Source: Solirubrobacter deserti (GTDB taxonomy: Bacteria; Actinomycetota; Thermoleophilia; Solirubrobacterales; Solirubrobacteraceae). From it: a stretch of 64,000 nucleotides of DNA. Every line of letters begins with the position of its first letter. Within the stretch, counting starts at the first letter, position 1. The stretch lies in assembly GCF_027587175.1 (NCBI RefSeq), contig NZ_JAPCID010000036.1, forward strand, positions 1 through 64,000. Direction: 5' to 3'. A program made the translations under genes and the position numbers. Below are positions 1-7,483 of the stretch, in pieces. The notes beneath the pieces are model-generated. The model had not been told where the DNA came from, ran no database searches, and worked only from the letters and a program-made list of their open reading frames with translations.

Positions 1-1694
1 CGCGGCGCGCCGCCCACACGCGCGCCGAGCGCGCGGCCCGCAGCGCCGGCGGCCACGCGTGCCTCGCCGCGCGCCTGCAGCGCGTGGCGCCGGACGGCAC
101 GTTCCAGTGCGGCCTGCCGGCGGCGCAGCTCAGTCTCGACGCCGCCCTCGCGCAGTCCCGCCTCGAGCGCGGCGGTCACCCGCCGCAGCTCCTGCAGGTC
201 GCGCGCGAGCGCCTCGTCGTCGGGCGGTCGCGCCGGCCGCCGCAACAGGCCCGCCGCCCGCCGGCGCTCGGCGGCGACGAGCACGCGCCACGCCGAGCCG
301 GACTCCACCGCGAGCCGCAGCCCGAGCGTCGCGAGCTCCTCGCCGTGCCCGGACGCGTGCGCGCGCAGCTCGGTCGCGCCGAGCGTCATCCGGTGCGCCT
401 CCAGCGCGCGCAACCCGGCCGCGACCGCGGCGCTCGCCCCGCGCCGGTCGCCGCGCGCGAGCCGGACGAGCGCCGTGGCGTGCCACGCGCGCGTGCGCAC
501 CTGTACGGGTCCGCGATCCCGTCCGGCCGCGGCGAGCTCGAGCTGGCGCCGCGCGACCCGGGGCCGCCCGAGCGCGAGCGCCGCCCGCCCGGCGATCAGC
601 CGCGCGTCCAGCGCCTCGACCTCCCACCCGACGGCCTCGAGCGACCGCACCGCCCGCTGCGCCGTGCCGAGCGCGTCCTCGAGCCGCGCCTGCCGCTCGT
701 CCGCGCCCGCCACCGCTTCGGGCGCCGCGCGCTCGGCCTCCAACCAGGCGGCGTGCGCGGCGGCGGCCCGCGCCAGCGCGGCCCACCCCGGCCGGTGCTG
801 GCGGGTGAAGGCCTGGTCGGCACGGACGGCGTGGGCGCGGGCCGCGGTGGTGTCGCCCGCGAGCAGCTCGGCGTGCGCGGCCAGCAGGCGGGCTTCGGCG
901 AGGTCGGCGCCGAGGCCCGCGGCGGCGAGCTCGACCACGGCGGCGTCCGCGTTCGCCTTGGCCTCGGCCGCCAGGCGCGCCGACAGCAGCACCTCGCAGC
1001 GGTCCATCAGCAGCAGCGCGAGCGGGACCTCGTGGGCGCGGTACTCGGCCTCGACGCGGTCGAACCAGGCCAGCGCCGCGGGCACGTCGCCGCTGCGGGC
1101 TGCGGCCCAGCCGCGGTTGTGGCGGACCTGCGTCGCCGCGAGCGCCTGGCCGATCGACTCGTGCAGTTCCTCCGCGCGCGCGAGGTCGGCCTCGGCGGCG
1201 CTCAGCGCCCCCCGGTAGACCTGCAGCACGCCGCGGTTGCAGAGCAGGCGCGCCTCCCACAGCGTGTCACCGGCGCGGCGGTGCGCGCGCAGAGGGCTGC
1301 GGTAGCCGCGCAGAGCCTCGTCGAGCCGCCCGAGCTTCTGCAGGATCAGCGCGCGCTGGCCCTGGACCCGCGCGCGCAGATGCCCCTCGAGCGCCGGCTC
1401 GGCTTCGTCGAGTGCCGCGAGCGCGTCCGCGGTGTCGCCCTGCAACGTCAGCGCGAGCGCGAGGCTCATGCGTGCCTCGGCCGCCCTCCGCTTGTCACCG
1501 AGCGCGACCGCCCGCCGCAGGTGCGCGACGGCGTCGCCGACCCGCCCGAGCTCGACCGCCGCCAATCCGAGTGCCCGCTCAGCGACGGACCGCGTCTCGG
1601 CGTCGCCGCTCTCCAGCGCCTCGGTGGCGAGCCGCCGCGCCGCCCGCGCATCGGCGGACGCGAGCCGAACGGCTTCCTCGGCGATGTCGAGCAC
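1..1694 (-). CDS. TPR-repeat protein, C-terminus beyond window (probable TPR-CHAT protein)
   Basis: This open frame starts at a GTG at 1694 and runs leftwards off the window, giving at least 564 codons. The protein is an Ala/Leu/Arg/Glu-rich series of helical pairs with spacing typical of tetratricopeptide repeats (for example the segment around residues 95-150 with G-x-L-D-E-A-L-x-x-Y). The last visible residues form a charged helix (E-L-R-R-R-Q-A-A-L-E-R-A-V-R-R), which in actinobacterial TPR-CHAT proteins lies just before the caspase-like CHAT domain; that domain would be outside the window, so this is inference. It follows an ECF sigma gene and a small protein on the same strand, 121 bp downstream of the latter. 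The long open frame on the opposite strand has Arg/Gln/Pro-rich shadow composition and was rejected. Confidence 0.72.
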   Translation of the reverse strand, partial: MLDIAEEAVRLASADARAARRLATEALESGDAETRSVAERALGLAAVELGRVGDAVAHLRRAVALGDKRRAAEARMSLALALTLQGDTADALAALDEAEPALEGHLRARVQGQRALILQKLGRLDEALRGYRSPLRAHRRAGDTLWEARLLCNRGVLQVYRGALSAAEADLARAEELHESIGQALAATQVRHNRGWAAARSGDVPAALAWFDRVEAEYRAHEVPLALLLMDRCEVLLSARLAAEAKANADAAVVELAAAGLGADLAEARLLAAHAELLAGDTTAARAHAVRADQAFTRQHRPGWAALARAAAAHAAWLEAERAAPEAVAGADERQARLEDALGTAQRAVRSLEAVGWEVEALDARLIAGRAALALGRPRVARRQLELAAAGRDRGPVQVRTRAWHATALVRLARGDRRGASAAVAAGLRALEAHRMTLGATELRAHASGHGEELATLGLRLAVESGSAWRVLVAAERRRAAGLLRRPARPPDDEALARDLQELRRVTAALEAGLREGGVETELRRRQAALERAVRRHALQARGEARVAAGAAGRALGARVGGAP

Positions 1695-1747
1695 AGCGCG
1701 AGCCTACGCGTCCCGCGCTGAGCGGCAATGCGCCAATACGCGAGTCA

Positions 1748-1760
1748 GGACTAAAGGTCC
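1748..1760. promoter_or_regulatory. Short dyad GGAC-N5-GTCC in the 121-bp gap
   Basis: The gap between the small protein gene and the TPR gene holds the dyad GGAC-TAAAG-GTCC. A separate GC hairpin (CCGCC...GGCGG followed by TTTT on the plus strand) lies at about 1791-1811. No plus-strand gene precedes that hairpin, so its role as a terminator is doubtful. A separate minus-strand promoter for the TPR gene could lie here; no clear -35/-10 pair was seen. Confidence 0.25.
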
Positions 1761-1815
1761 CGACCCACGCTGCCGATACCAGGACCAGACCGCCCACCGA
1801 GGCGGTTTTCTCGTT

Positions 1816-2265
1816 CTAGATCGACGTCCAGGGCACGGCGATCTGCGCCCCCTGCAGCAGCACGTGCAACCGCATCGCGCCCGCCTGCAGTCCGTCGAGC
1901 ACGAAGCGCCCGAGCTCGTCCGCCTGCACGGAGACCGCTGCTCCGCCCGGCCGCTCGGCTCGCACCGTCGCCGCCGCCGGAGGCAGCAGCTGCCCCTCGA
2001 CGCGCCGCGAGCGCGGGCCCGTCGCCACGACCTCGAGCTCGATCCCGAGCGCTGGCGACTCGAAGCTCAACTGCCGCGCTTCACCCACACCGCGCACGCC
2101 CGCCTCGACCAGCTCGTCCGCCGAGTCGCGCATCAGCTCCGCCAGATCCTCGTCGATCGTGCGCCACCCGAAGGCGGCTCGGGCGGCGTCGTCCACCAGC
2201 GGTGGGACCGGATCGACCTTCCCCATCACGGCGCGCAACCGCGCCTCCAACACGTCGTCGTTCAT
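1816..2265 (-). CDS. Small hypothetical protein of a sigma factor/TPR operon
   Basis: The 149-residue protein has no signal peptide or membrane segment. Its N-terminal half is acidic and helical (about residues 1-60). Its C-terminal half looks like a small beta-sandwich (residues 70-149), similar in feel to carboxypeptidase-regulatory-like domains: V-S-V-Q-A-D-E-L-G-R-F-V-L-D-G-L is the typical 'G-x-F-x-L-x-G-L' turn. The ATG at 2265 overlaps the stop of the upstream sigma gene by 4 bp (ATGA), so the two are co-translated. Proteins of this layout sit between an ECF sigma gene and a TPR/CHAT gene in many actinobacteria; the function is unknown and a regulatory or adaptor role is only inferred. 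Confidence 0.75.
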   Translation of the reverse strand: MNDDVLEARLRAVMGKVDPVPPLVDDAARAAFGWRTIDEDLAELMRDSADELVEAGVRGVGEARQLSFESPALGIELEVVATGPRSRRVEGQLLPPAAATVRAERPGGAAVSVQADELGRFVLDGLQAGAMRLHVLLQGAQIAVPWTSI

Positions 2266-2831
2266 GGCTGGTTCCCTCCGGAGGTGTCCTGGGCGGTGAC
2301 GCCTTCGCCCTCGGCCAACCCGCGGAGCCGATCCAGGCACCGCTGACGGGTCGGGCCGATGCTGCCGATCGGCATGTCCAGCGCGACGGACACCTCCTCG
2401 TAGCTCGGCGGCGGGTCCGCGACCAGCAGCCGCAGCAGTCCCTGGCAGCGCTCGGAGAGCCCTCCGAAGGCCTGCCACAGCGCGCGGTCGCGCTCCTCCA
2501 CCAGCAACGCGGCGTCCAGCTGCGCCTCCGTGACCCGTTCCGGCGGCTCGTCGCTGACGACCATCCGGGCGGAGTGACGCAACGTGCGCAGGCACTCCCG
2601 GCGCGCCGTCGTGGCGAGCCAGGCGCCGACGCGCTCAGGGTCCTGCAGGCGGCCGAGATGCTCGACCAGGCGCAGCCAGGTCGTCTGCACCACGTCGGAG
2701 GCGTCCACCGGGGAGAGCCGATGGGACCGGGCGACGGACCAGACCAGTCCGTTGTAACGGTCCACCAGGGCGTCCCAGGCGGCGCGGTCCCCGTCCGCGG
2801 CGGCGTGCACCAGAGCAGCCACCTCAGCCAT
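2262..2831 (-). CDS. ECF-type RNA polymerase sigma factor
   Basis: The protein is about 189 residues from the ATG at 2831; an in-frame ATG at 2849 is an alternative. The sigma-2 region is visible near residues 5-75 (D-R-A-A-W-D-A-L-V-D-R-Y, then D-A-S-D-V-V-Q-T-T-W-L-R-L, the -10 recognition helix). The sigma-4 region lies near residues 115-175 (L-S-E-R-C-Q-G-L-L-R-L-L, then Y-E-E-V-S-V-A-L-D-M-P-I-G-S-I-G-P-T-R-Q-R-C-L-D-R-L). This composition is typical of ECF group members that precede TPR/CHAT-type partner genes rather than a canonical anti-sigma factor. It is the first gene of a three-gene operon and overlaps the next by 4 bp. The usual role is promoter recognition of a small regulon; the inducing signal is unknown. 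Confidence 0.9.
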   Translation of the reverse strand: MAEVAALVHAAADGDRAAWDALVDRYNGLVWSVARSHRLSPVDASDVVQTTWLRLVEHLGRLQDPERVGAWLATTARRECLRTLRHSARMVVSDEPPERVTEAQLDAALLVEERDRALWQAFGGLSERCQGLLRLLVADPPPSYEEVSVALDMPIGSIGPTRQRCLDRLRGLAEGEGVTAQDTSGGNQP

Positions 2832-2907
2832 AGGGCGCGAACGTACCATGAGCGGGCTTGACGTCGTCATGCACCGACACAGAGCGCCGACGCCGCGCGC
2901 TGATACG

Positions 2908-3846
2908 TCAGGGGATCAGCAGCAGCTTGCCGGTCGTCCGCCGCGCCTCCAGGTCCTCGTGCGCCCGCCGCGCCTCCTCCAGCGGGTACCGCCCGCCCAC
3001 ACGCACGTCCAGCGTCCCGTCCGCGACCCAGCCGAGCACCGCGCCCGCGCGCTCGAGCAGCTCCTCGCGCGTCGCCACGTACTGGGGGAGCCCCGGACGG
3101 GTCAGGTACAGCGACTTCGCCTGCAGCGCCTGCGGATCGACGTCCGGCGCCGGCCCGCTCGACATCCCGTAGAGGACCATGAACCCGCGCGCGCGGAGCG
3201 AGGCCAGGCTGTCGGCGAACGTCGTCGCGCCCACCGAGTCGTACACCACGTGCGCGCCGCCCAGCTCCTGCACCCGCGCGCGAAAGTCCTGGTAGCCGAC
3301 CGTCTCGTCCGCTCCCGCACCGCGCGCCAGGTCCGCCTTCTCGCCCCCGGACGTCGTCGCGATCACGTGCGCCCCGAGCGCCTTGCACAGCTGCACGAGC
3401 AACAACCCGACGCCGCCCGCGGCCGCGTGCACCACGACCACGTCGTCGCGCTGCACCGGGTAGGTCGAGTACGCCAGGTAGTGCGCCGTCATGCCCTGTA
3501 GGAGCACCGCCGCCGCCTGCTCGGAGGAGACGCCGTCGGGCACCGGGACGGCCGCGTCCGCCGGCACGACGACCCGCTCCGCGTAGGAGCCGGGCGCCGC
3601 GACCCAGCCCACGCGCTCGCCGGTCCCCACGACCGTGCCCGCGCCCTCCGCGCCCACGATCAGCGGCACCTTCGCCTTCCCGTAGGCCGCGCCGCGGCCC
3701 TCGCGCTCGTACACGTCGCGGAAGTTGACGCCGATGGCCTCGACCTGCACCAGCAGCTCGCCGTCACCCGCGACGGGCTCGGGCTCGTCGTCCCGCACCT
3801 GCAGGACGTCCGGCCCGCCCTTGGACTCGATCACGATCGCGCGCAT
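2908..3846 (-). CDS. NADPH:quinone reductase, zinc-independent MDR family
   Basis: The 312-residue medium-chain dehydrogenase/reductase has the GroES-like N-terminal domain (N-F-R-D-V-Y-E-R-E-G near residues 42-51). The Rossmann cofactor domain shows A-A-A-G-G-V-G-L-L-L near residues 145-154, the usual NADPH-binding turn. There are no catalytic or structural zinc Cys clusters, which places it with Qor-type quinone oxidoreductases. It probably reduces quinones or enals with NADPH in the cytoplasm. The ATG at 3846 was chosen because the typical M-R-A-I-V-I start sits there; a longer frame upstream adds only Arg-rich shadow sequence. The gene overlaps the membrane-protein gene upstream of it by 16 bp, so the two are probably co-transcribed. 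Confidence 0.9.
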   Translation of the reverse strand: MRAIVIESKGGPDVLQVRDDEPEPVAGDGELLVQVEAIGVNFRDVYEREGRGAAYGKAKVPLIVGAEGAGTVVGTGERVGWVAAPGSYAERVVVPADAAVPVPDGVSSEQAAAVLLQGMTAHYLAYSTYPVQRDDVVVVHAAAGGVGLLLVQLCKALGAHVIATTSGGEKADLARGAGADETVGYQDFRARVQELGGAHVVYDSVGATTFADSLASLRARGFMVLYGMSSGPAPDVDPQALQAKSLYLTRPGLPQYVATREELLERAGAVLGWVADGTLDVRVGGRYPLEEARRAHEDLEARRTTGKLLLIP

Positions 3847-4253
3847 ACCCGGCACTTTGCCAGCACGAGGCCCACGGTCAGCCCGAACGCGGCGTGATCG
3901 GCCCACTGGCGGCCCTGCGGCAGCGCTGCGATCGGCGGGAACAGCCGGCCGAGCACGGCCAGGTCGAGCGCCGCGATGCCAAGTCCGCCGGCCAAGCCCC
4001 AGAGCGGTTCACGGCCCGCCGGCAGGACCGCGGTGAGCACCGCCGCCCACCCGAGCGACAGCGCCCCGTGCACCGGCGCCCCCGCCGCCAGCAGCACCAG
4101 GGTCCGCTCCTCCCGCGGCAGCAGGACCTTTCCCAGCGCCCGCCCGCCCTCGGCCGGGTCGCCGCCCTCGAGCAGCGTCCACACGGTCGACGGGAGGCCG
4201 GAGAGGACCGCGCCCGCGACGCCCGCCGCGAGCGCCTGCGAAGAGCGGCGCAT
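3831..4253 (-). CDS. Small integral membrane protein
   Basis: The 140-residue hydrophobic protein has about four predicted membrane segments, near residues 8-28, 52-72, 78-100 and 118-135. The start M-R-R-S-S-Q-A-L at 4253 gives a positive-inside N-terminus; the frame can be extended upstream but that part reads like shadow sequence. No family was recognised with certainty. It overlaps the 5' end of the quinone oxidoreductase gene by 16 bp and starts only 25 bp from the divergent HAD gene, so both promoters must lie in or near that short gap. Confidence 0.65.
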   Translation of the reverse strand: MRRSSQALAAGVAGAVLSGLPSTVWTLLEGGDPAEGGRALGKVLLPREERTLVLLAAGAPVHGALSLGWAAVLTAVLPAGREPLWGLAGGLGIAALDLAVLGRLFPPIAALPQGRQWADHAAFGLTVGLVLAKCRVCARS

Positions 4254-4278
4254 CGGCCGAAGGCTAGGCTCTCGCGCC

Positions 4279-4917
4279 TTGGAGTTCGGAGTGATCTTCG
4301 ACTGCGACGGAACGCTGGTCGACTCGGAACCGCTCTCGGGCGAGGCGTGGCGGCGCACCCTCGCCCCCTACGGCTACGCCGTGACCGACGAGGACCTCGA
4401 GGCGTGCGTCGGGATCACCTACACGCGCACCCACGCCTACCTGGCCGAGCGGGTGGAGATCCCGAGCGCCGACGCGCTGTGGCCGGAGCTGCGCACGACG
4501 CTGTTCGCGCTGATCGACGAGCGGCTCGAGCCCTTCGACGACGCCCTGGAGACGCTCGCCGCGTTGCGGGCGAGCGGCGTCCCCGTGGCGGTTGCTTCCT
4601 CCTCGGTGCGTGAACGGCTCGACCACACGCTGGCCAGCGCCGGACTGCAGTTCGAGATCACCGTCGCGGGCGACGAAGTGGCCCACGGCAAGCCCGCGCC
4701 GGACATGTTTCTGCTCGCGGCGAAGCGGTTAGGGATCGTTCCCGGACGCTGCGTCGTCGTCGAGGATTCAGCCCCGGGCGTCGCCGCGGGGCGCGCCGCC
4801 GGGATGCCGACGCTCGGCGTCTGCCGCGTACCTGGCGCAGAATCGCTACTCGCAGTAGCGGACCGCGTCGTCAACATACTTAGCGTGGATGAAGTAGTTG
4901 CGTTGGGGGCGGTTTAG
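4279..4917 (+). CDS. HAD-superfamily phosphatase (beta-phosphoglucomutase-like)
   Basis: The 212-residue protein begins at a TTG (4279), reading M-E-F-G-V-I-F-D-C-D-G-T. Motif I D-C-D-G-T-L-V-D-S-E contains the nucleophile Asp8 and acid/base Asp10. Motif II is V-A-S-S-S near residue 115, the motif III Lys is in H-G-K-P-A-P-D, and motif IV is V-V-V-E-D-S-A-P-G-V. The helical C1 cap follows motif I, as in the phosphoglycolate phosphatase/beta-phosphoglucomutase group. The natural substrate cannot be read from sequence. An upstream in-frame ATG exists but would run through the divergent membrane-protein gene, so the TTG is preferred. Confidence 0.88.
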   Translation: MEFGVIFDCDGTLVDSEPLSGEAWRRTLAPYGYAVTDEDLEACVGITYTRTHAYLAERVEIPSADALWPELRTTLFALIDERLEPFDDALETLAALRASGVPVAVASSSVRERLDHTLASAGLQFEITVAGDEVAHGKPAPDMFLLAAKRLGIVPGRCVVVEDSAPGVAAGRAAGMPTLGVCRVPGAESLLAVADRVVNILSVDEVVALGAV

Positions 4918-4959
4918 GAACGCAAACCTCCCGCTCTGAGCGAAATTGACGCGCAAAGT

Positions 4960-4985
4960 TGACAGCGTGATGACTTTTCCTGTCA
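4960..4985. promoter_or_regulatory. Inverted repeat TGACAG-N14-CTGTCA upstream of the ArsR-like gene
   Basis: The dyad lies about 40 bp before the regulator's start codon and contains a TTGACA -35-like hexamer at 4959-4964. An operator overlapping the regulator's own promoter is a reasonable reading. No well-spaced -10 hexamer was identified (TAGATT at 4993 is too far away). Confidence 0.4.
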
Positions 4986-5022
4986 CAGGGCGTAGATTGG
5001 TGTGCGTCTTCTGGAGGTAGTC

Positions 5023-5613
5023 ATGGCGGAAGCCGAAACGCACCCGGCGCAGGGGCAGGGTGAACTGGATGAATCGCTGCTCAGGGCGATCTCTCATCCG
5101 TTGCGACATCGTTTGCTGGGCATGTTGGATGGGCGGACCGCCAGTCCGAATCAGCTGGCGCGCGAACTCGACCTGCCACTGGGGCGGGTGAGCTACCACA
5201 TCCGGCTGCTCAACGATCTCGGAGCGATCGAACTGGTGCGGACGGAGCCTCGGCGCGGCGCGCTCGAGCACTTCTACCGCGCGGTTACGACCGTCTGGTT
5301 CAGTGAGGCGGACTGGCAGAAGCTGCCGCGTTCGGCTCGCCGGGGGATCCTCGGACAGAACCTGCAGCACATCTTCGGCAGCGTCACCGCGGCCGCCGAC
5401 GCCGGTGGCTTCGACGCCGCCTCCAGCGTCGTGCTGCGTGCGCCGCTGGAGCTCGACGAGGAGGCGCAGACGGAGATCGCCGACCTGCTGCGCGAGACGA
5501 TCGAGCGCGCGCGTGAGATCAACCTGCGCGCCGCCGAGCGCCGCTCGAACGGCAACGGCGCCTCGACGACCGCGACCGAGCTCGCGATCCTGCACTACGA
5601 GCGCCGCGAATAG
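5023..5613 (+). CDS. ArsR-like winged-helix transcriptional regulator
   Basis: The 196-residue protein has a winged helix-turn-helix in residues 15-95. It shows A-I-S-H-P-L-R-H-R-L-L, then S-P-N-Q-L-A-R-E-L-D-L-P-L-G-R-V-S-Y-H-I-R-L-L as helix-turn-helix, and a wing ending in G-A-L-E-H-F-Y-R-A. This matches the 'helix_turn_helix, ArsR-like' group common in Thermoleophilia. The C-terminal 100 residues are helical and have no recognised ligand pocket; there are no metal-binding Cys pairs, so a metal-sensor role is unlikely. The ATG at 5023 has a strong Shine-Dalgarno (GGAGG at 5012-5016), which rules against the in-frame start at 5002. A dyad upstream may be its own operator. Confidence 0.85.
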   Translation: MAEAETHPAQGQGELDESLLRAISHPLRHRLLGMLDGRTASPNQLARELDLPLGRVSYHIRLLNDLGAIELVRTEPRRGALEHFYRAVTTVWFSEADWQKLPRSARRGILGQNLQHIFGSVTAAADAGGFDAASSVVLRAPLELDEEAQTEIADLLRETIERAREINLRAAERRSNGNGASTTATELAILHYERRE

Positions 5614-5665
5614 CGCTCCGCCGACGGGCCCGGCAACCGCGCGGGCCCGTAAGCTTGCGGCCTAG

Positions 5666-7411
5666 ATGGCCGGACTTCGCCGCGCGCTCGTCGCGATAGC
5701 CGCCGCGCTCGCGCTGGCCGACGCCTCGATCGTCGCGCTCGCCCTGCCGCCGATCCTGGTCGAGTACGACACGTCGATCTCGGGCGCGGCGGCGATCGTC
5801 GGCGTCTATGCGCTTGTCCTCGCCCTGTGTCTGTGGCCGGCCCGCCAGTTGCGCGCCGGCCCGGCCGGCCTGCTGGTGTTCGCGGCTGCTTCCGTGGGCT
5901 GCGCGCTCGCCCCGAACCTGTGGCTGATGCTCGTCTTCCGCGCCCTCCAGGCGGCGGGAGCGGCCGCGGCGCTGCTGACCGCCTACCACGTGCTGGAGGC
6001 GGGCGAGTCCGACCACGGCCGCCGCTGGTGGCTCGGCGCCGCGCTGATCGGCACCGCCGCGGGCCCCGCGATCGGCGGTGCGCTGACCGAGATCCTCGAC
6101 TGGCGCGCGATCTTCGCCGTCCAGGTCCCGCTCGCCCTCGCCGCCGCGTGGGCGTGCCGCGCGCCCGCGGGCGAGGCCGGGTCGGCGCCCGCCGCCGCCC
6201 CGGGCGGGGCTTCGCCGCCCACCACCGGCGCTTCTCCGTCCGCCACCGGCGCCTCGCCGCTCGCCACCGGCGCTTCGCCGCGCGCCGCTGCGGCTTCGTC
6301 GCCCGCCACCGGCGCTTCGTCGCCCACCGCCGCGGCCTCGTCGCCCGCCGCCGACACGCGGTCCCTCGCCGCGCTCGCGCTCACCACCGCCGCGTTCACC
6401 GCGGTCCTGTTCCTGCTCGTCATCGAGCTCGTCGCCGGCTTCGCGATCTCGCCGCTGCGGGCCGCCCTCGGCGTGTCCGTGCTGCCCCTCGCGGCGCTCG
6501 CCGCGGCCGCGATCCCCGGTGAGCGGCAGGCCCGCGCGCTCGCGGGCGCGGTGCTGCTCGCCGGCGGCGGCGCGGCGCTCGCCTTCCTGCCCGCGCCGAC
6601 CATCGCCTGGACGCTCGCGCCGCAGGTCCTCGCGGGCGCCGGGATGGGCCTCGCGCTGCCCGCGCTCAGCCCGGAGCGGAACCTGACGCAGGCGGCGCGC
6701 ACGCTGGTCGCCCGCCACGTCGGCATCGTGCTCGTGCTCGCGATCCTCGCGCCGGTCGCCACCGCGCAGCTCAACCGTGCCACCGACGAGGCGATCCTGA
6801 AGGGCGCGAGCCTCGTCCTGGACGCCCAGATCGACCCGCTGCAGAAGCTCGAGCTCGCGCCCGCGCTGCTCGACGACTTGAACACCGACGCGCCGCGCCA
6901 GAGCCTCACCGACGCGGTCGCCACGCGGCGCGGCGAGTTCGCCGACAACCCCGCCGTGTACGACCGGCTCGGCCAGCGGCTCGACGACGTCGTGGTCGCG
7001 GCCGTGCTGGAGGCGTTCCAGGTCGCGTACCTGATCGCCGCCGCACTCGCCATCGTCGCCGCGCTCGTCCTCATCCCGCACGTGCGTCGCCCCGCGATGG
7101 CCCTGGCCGCCGCGCTCGCCGCGGGCTGCGCCGTGGTCTACGTCGTCGAGGGCGACGCCGAGGCGCCGCCCGCGGTCGCGCTCGCCGACCCGTGCAACCC
7201 GCCCGCGGTGCCCGGCGCCTCCGGGCTCGCCGGCGCCCTCCAGGAACGCGTGCTCGCGCAGCTCAACCAGGCGGCGTGCCGCCTCGAGGTCACCCGCGAG
7301 GAGCTCGCGCTGGCGATCTTCGACGCCGACCGGGCGCAGGAGTTCGAGGCCGAGCACGGCGTCGACCCGCGCGGCACGATCGACCTGCTGTCACTGCTCG
7401 GCGGCGGCTAG
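5666..7411 (+). CDS. MFS-type transporter with heptapeptide-repeat loop and C-terminal extracytoplasmic domain
   Basis: The 581-residue polytopic protein begins with a classical first membrane helix carrying A-D-A-S-I-V-A-L-A-L-P-P-I (residues 18-30), as in DHA2-like drug:H+ antiporters, followed by further helices up to about residue 165. Residues 182-230 are not membrane-like but seven copies of a 7-residue Ala/Ser/Pro/Thr repeat. Membrane helices resume at about residue 235 and continue to 340. A helical, mostly soluble stretch (about 365-450) follows, then two more helices (about 455-500) and a C-terminal tail with two Cys (C-N-P-P... and A-A-C-R). The repeat occupies the position of the central loop. 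Substrate is unknown. A bipartite palindrome abuts the stop codon. Confidence 0.8.
   Translation: MAGLRRALVAIAAALALADASIVALALPPILVEYDTSISGAAAIVGVYALVLALCLWPARQLRAGPAGLLVFAAASVGCALAPNLWLMLVFRALQAAGAAAALLTAYHVLEAGESDHGRRWWLGAALIGTAAGPAIGGALTEILDWRAIFAVQVPLALAAAWACRAPAGEAGSAPAAAPGGASPPTTGASPSATGASPLATGASPRAAAASSPATGASSPTAAASSPAADTRSLAALALTTAAFTAVLFLLVIELVAGFAISPLRAALGVSVLPLAALAAAAIPGERQARALAGAVLLAGGGAALAFLPAPTIAWTLAPQVLAGAGMGLALPALSPERNLTQAARTLVARHVGIVLVLAILAPVATAQLNRATDEAILKGASLVLDAQIDPLQKLELAPALLDDLNTDAPRQSLTDAVATRRGEFADNPAVYDRLGQRLDDVVVAAVLEAFQVAYLIAAALAIVAALVLIPHVRRPAMALAAALAAGCAVVYVVEGDAEAPPAVALADPCNPPAVPGASGLAGALQERVLAQLNQAACRLEVTREELALAIFDADRAQEFEAEHGVDPRGTIDLLSLLGGG
6209..6355 (+). repeat. 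Seven in-frame 21-bp tandem repeats inside the MFS gene
   Basis: Seven 21-bp units encode imperfect copies of A-S-P/S-P-x-T/A-G (for example A-S-P-S-A-T-G and A-S-S-P-A-T-G). Units differ mainly at one or two codons, so the array probably grew by slippage and then drifted. The frame is kept throughout, and the segment replaces what would be the central cytoplasmic or periplasmic loop of the transporter. Confidence 0.85.
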
Positions 7412-7483
7412 AGATCCGCGAGGCGATCTCTCAGCCGAGATCGCAACGCACCGGCGAAGCCGGTCGCTGCGATACAGCGCCTA
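7411..7483. repeat. Bipartite palindromic element, copy 1
   Basis: Hairpin A is GAGATC-CGCGAGGC-GATCTC (7411-7430). Hairpin B spans about 7440-7473, with outer arms ATCGCA/TGCGAT and inner arms ACCGGC/GCCGGT around a GAA loop. The element begins on the last base of the MFS stop codon TAG and ends in GCCTAG. Related copies lie at 25587 and 56904, also starting at a TAG stop. Hairpin B lies inside the 3' end of the convergent tusA-like frame. Confidence 0.75.

Noticed and set aside
84-1721. Long plus-strand open frame opposite the TPR gene
   Set aside because: Arg/Gln/Pro-rich composition without domain signals; it is the antisense shadow of the GTG-started TPR frame.
1791-1815. Plus-strand terminator hairpin with T-tract
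   Set aside because: No plus-strand gene lies upstream to be terminated, and on the minus strand the T-tract is on the wrong side.
6209-6355. Possible CRISPR or VNTR outside coding sequence
   Set aside because: The repeats are in frame inside the MFS gene and have no spacers.
5519-7357. 612-codon minus-strand frame opposite the MFS gene
   Set aside because: Gly/Arg/Glu/Gln-rich shadow; the opposite strand encodes recognisable membrane helices.
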